The notes under the pieces are model-generated. The model saw nothing but the letters and a program-made list of their open reading frames with translations, was not told the origin of the DNA and did not search any database. Of a DNA stretch of 6,656 bases, positions 6,229 through 6,656 are shown piece after piece (within the stretch, counting starts at the first letter, position 1; each line of letters begins with the position of its first letter). Made by a program: the position numbers and the translations under genes. Origin of the DNA: Planctomycetota bacterium (GTDB lineage Bacteria; Planctomycetota; GCA-002687715; DRQF01); NCBI GenBank assembly GCA_015485455.1, contig WFTN01000375.1, positions 1-6,656 on the forward strand. Reading direction: 5' to 3'.

Positions 6229-6656
6229 CTATTGGGATGGCAGGTCAATACGGGCGTCGAAGAGAAGGTCCTCATCATATCGAGGAATTGTCAGAAGCAG
6301 GGTCGAAAACGTCCTCTCCACTTTTCCTTTGAACTTGACAGTATCGTCTACCTTGATGGTGATTTCCTGAGTCAAGTCGACAATGGGTGAGCCCAGGAGA
6401 ACAGTTATACCTTCAATTGACTTGTGACTTTCGATTGAGTTGATTTTAATTCTGTTGGAGCCATTGGTTGTGGCTTCAATGATAGACTTGAGGGCGGCCT
6501 GTTCCCAGTAGAGCCAATAGAAGTGTTTCTTCCACTTCAGTGTTGGTTGCCAAATTATCTTACTTGGTCGGGCGTTTCTTGTCTTCTGAGCAACCCACTT
6601 TTGTGTGGGTAAGTAGCCAGCTTTCGGAGCTGCGTGGCCCCGCCCATTGACACGAA
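6229..6656 (-). CDS. C-terminal 141 residues of a probable secreted alpha/beta-hydrolase-type protein (5' end outside window)
   Basis: The - strand frame is open from the right edge (first whole codon at 6654) to TAG at 6229-6231, with no stop in 141 codons, and has no ATG start in the window. The sequence is clearly protein-like. It has an aromatic stretch LKWKKHFYWLYWE (39-51), then beta-strand alternation (NRIKINSI, ITVLLGSPIVDL, EITIKVDD), then TVKFKGKVERTFSTLLLT (105-122), ending DLLFDARIDLPSQ. The pattern 'yWL ... lrLLL.d..vDl..pv.v.vng...fkGkVeRt..tLl.t....D..llf.A.i' is one I recall from the beta-rich C-terminal tails of planctomycete esterase or peptidase-like alpha/beta hydrolases. 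The catalytic domain would lie beyond the window, so no active-site residues can be checked. It converges on the secreted-protein gene with a 34-nt gap. The coding call is strong; the product name is moderate. Confidence 0.8.
   Translation of the reverse strand, partial: RVNGRGHAAPKAGYLPTQKWVAQKTRNARPSKIIWQPTLKWKKHFYWLYWEQAALKSIIEATTNGSNRIKINSIESHKSIEGITVLLGSPIVDLTQEITIKVDDTVKFKGKVERTFSTLLLTIPRYDEDLLFDARIDLPSQ

Noticed and set aside
6136..6390. 84-codon + strand frame across the end of the secreted-protein gene
   Set aside because: It overlaps the secreted-protein gene out of frame and the well-supported - strand gene from 6229; the translation is not protein-like.

Overview
This is a 6.66 kb stretch of ordinary-looking bacterial chromosome of roughly balanced GC. 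It holds six protein-coding genes, two of them cut by the window edges. I see no tRNA, rRNA, CRISPR array, insertion sequence or phage gene. The organism is probably a Gram-negative-type bacterium. My best guess is Planctomycetota or a similarly deep lineage. This guess rests on remembered family resemblance of the secreted 488-residue protein and of the right-edge C-terminal fragment to planctomycete secreted proteins, together with a CoxE-like VWA protein and a tail-anchored FHA protein. It is an inference, not a search result.

Left block, + strand (1-2273). The C-terminal end of an unrecognised lysine-rich protein (3-206) is followed after 34 nt by a MoxR-type AAA+ ATPase (241-1089). The ATPase stop codon overlaps the start of a CoxE-like VWA protein (1089-2273) in a TAATG junction. 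The last two form a classic MoxR/VWA chaperone pair of the CoxD/CoxE kind. No carbon monoxide dehydrogenase genes are in view, so their client is unknown. An 8-bp perfect hairpin sits on the VWA stop codon, between this gene and its convergent neighbour.

Middle block, - strand (2300-4462). A small FHA protein with a C-terminal membrane anchor (2300-2896) lies downstream of a DUF368 membrane protein (3218-4462), the family that includes the polyprenyl-phosphate translocase PopT. They are separated by 321 nt without a convincing gene. That gap is rich in inverted repeats, including a perfect 7-8-7 repeat just upstream of the FHA start. The DUF368 protein carries a polar insertion of about 100 residues between its two membrane halves.

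Right block (4463-6656). A divergent intergenic region of 265 nt leads to a + strand gene for a secreted 488-residue protein with a signal peptide, an N-terminal beta-rich domain and two SH3-like segments (4728-6194). Converging on it with a 34-nt gap is the C-terminal 141 codons of a - strand gene (6229-6656) whose start lies beyond the window. It resembles the beta-rich tail of secreted alpha/beta-hydrolase-type proteins.

Nothing here is a clear new defence or mobile system. The items most worth a second look are the DUF368 insertion, the secreted SH3-like protein, the repeat upstream of the FHA gene and the edge-truncated hydrolase-like gene.
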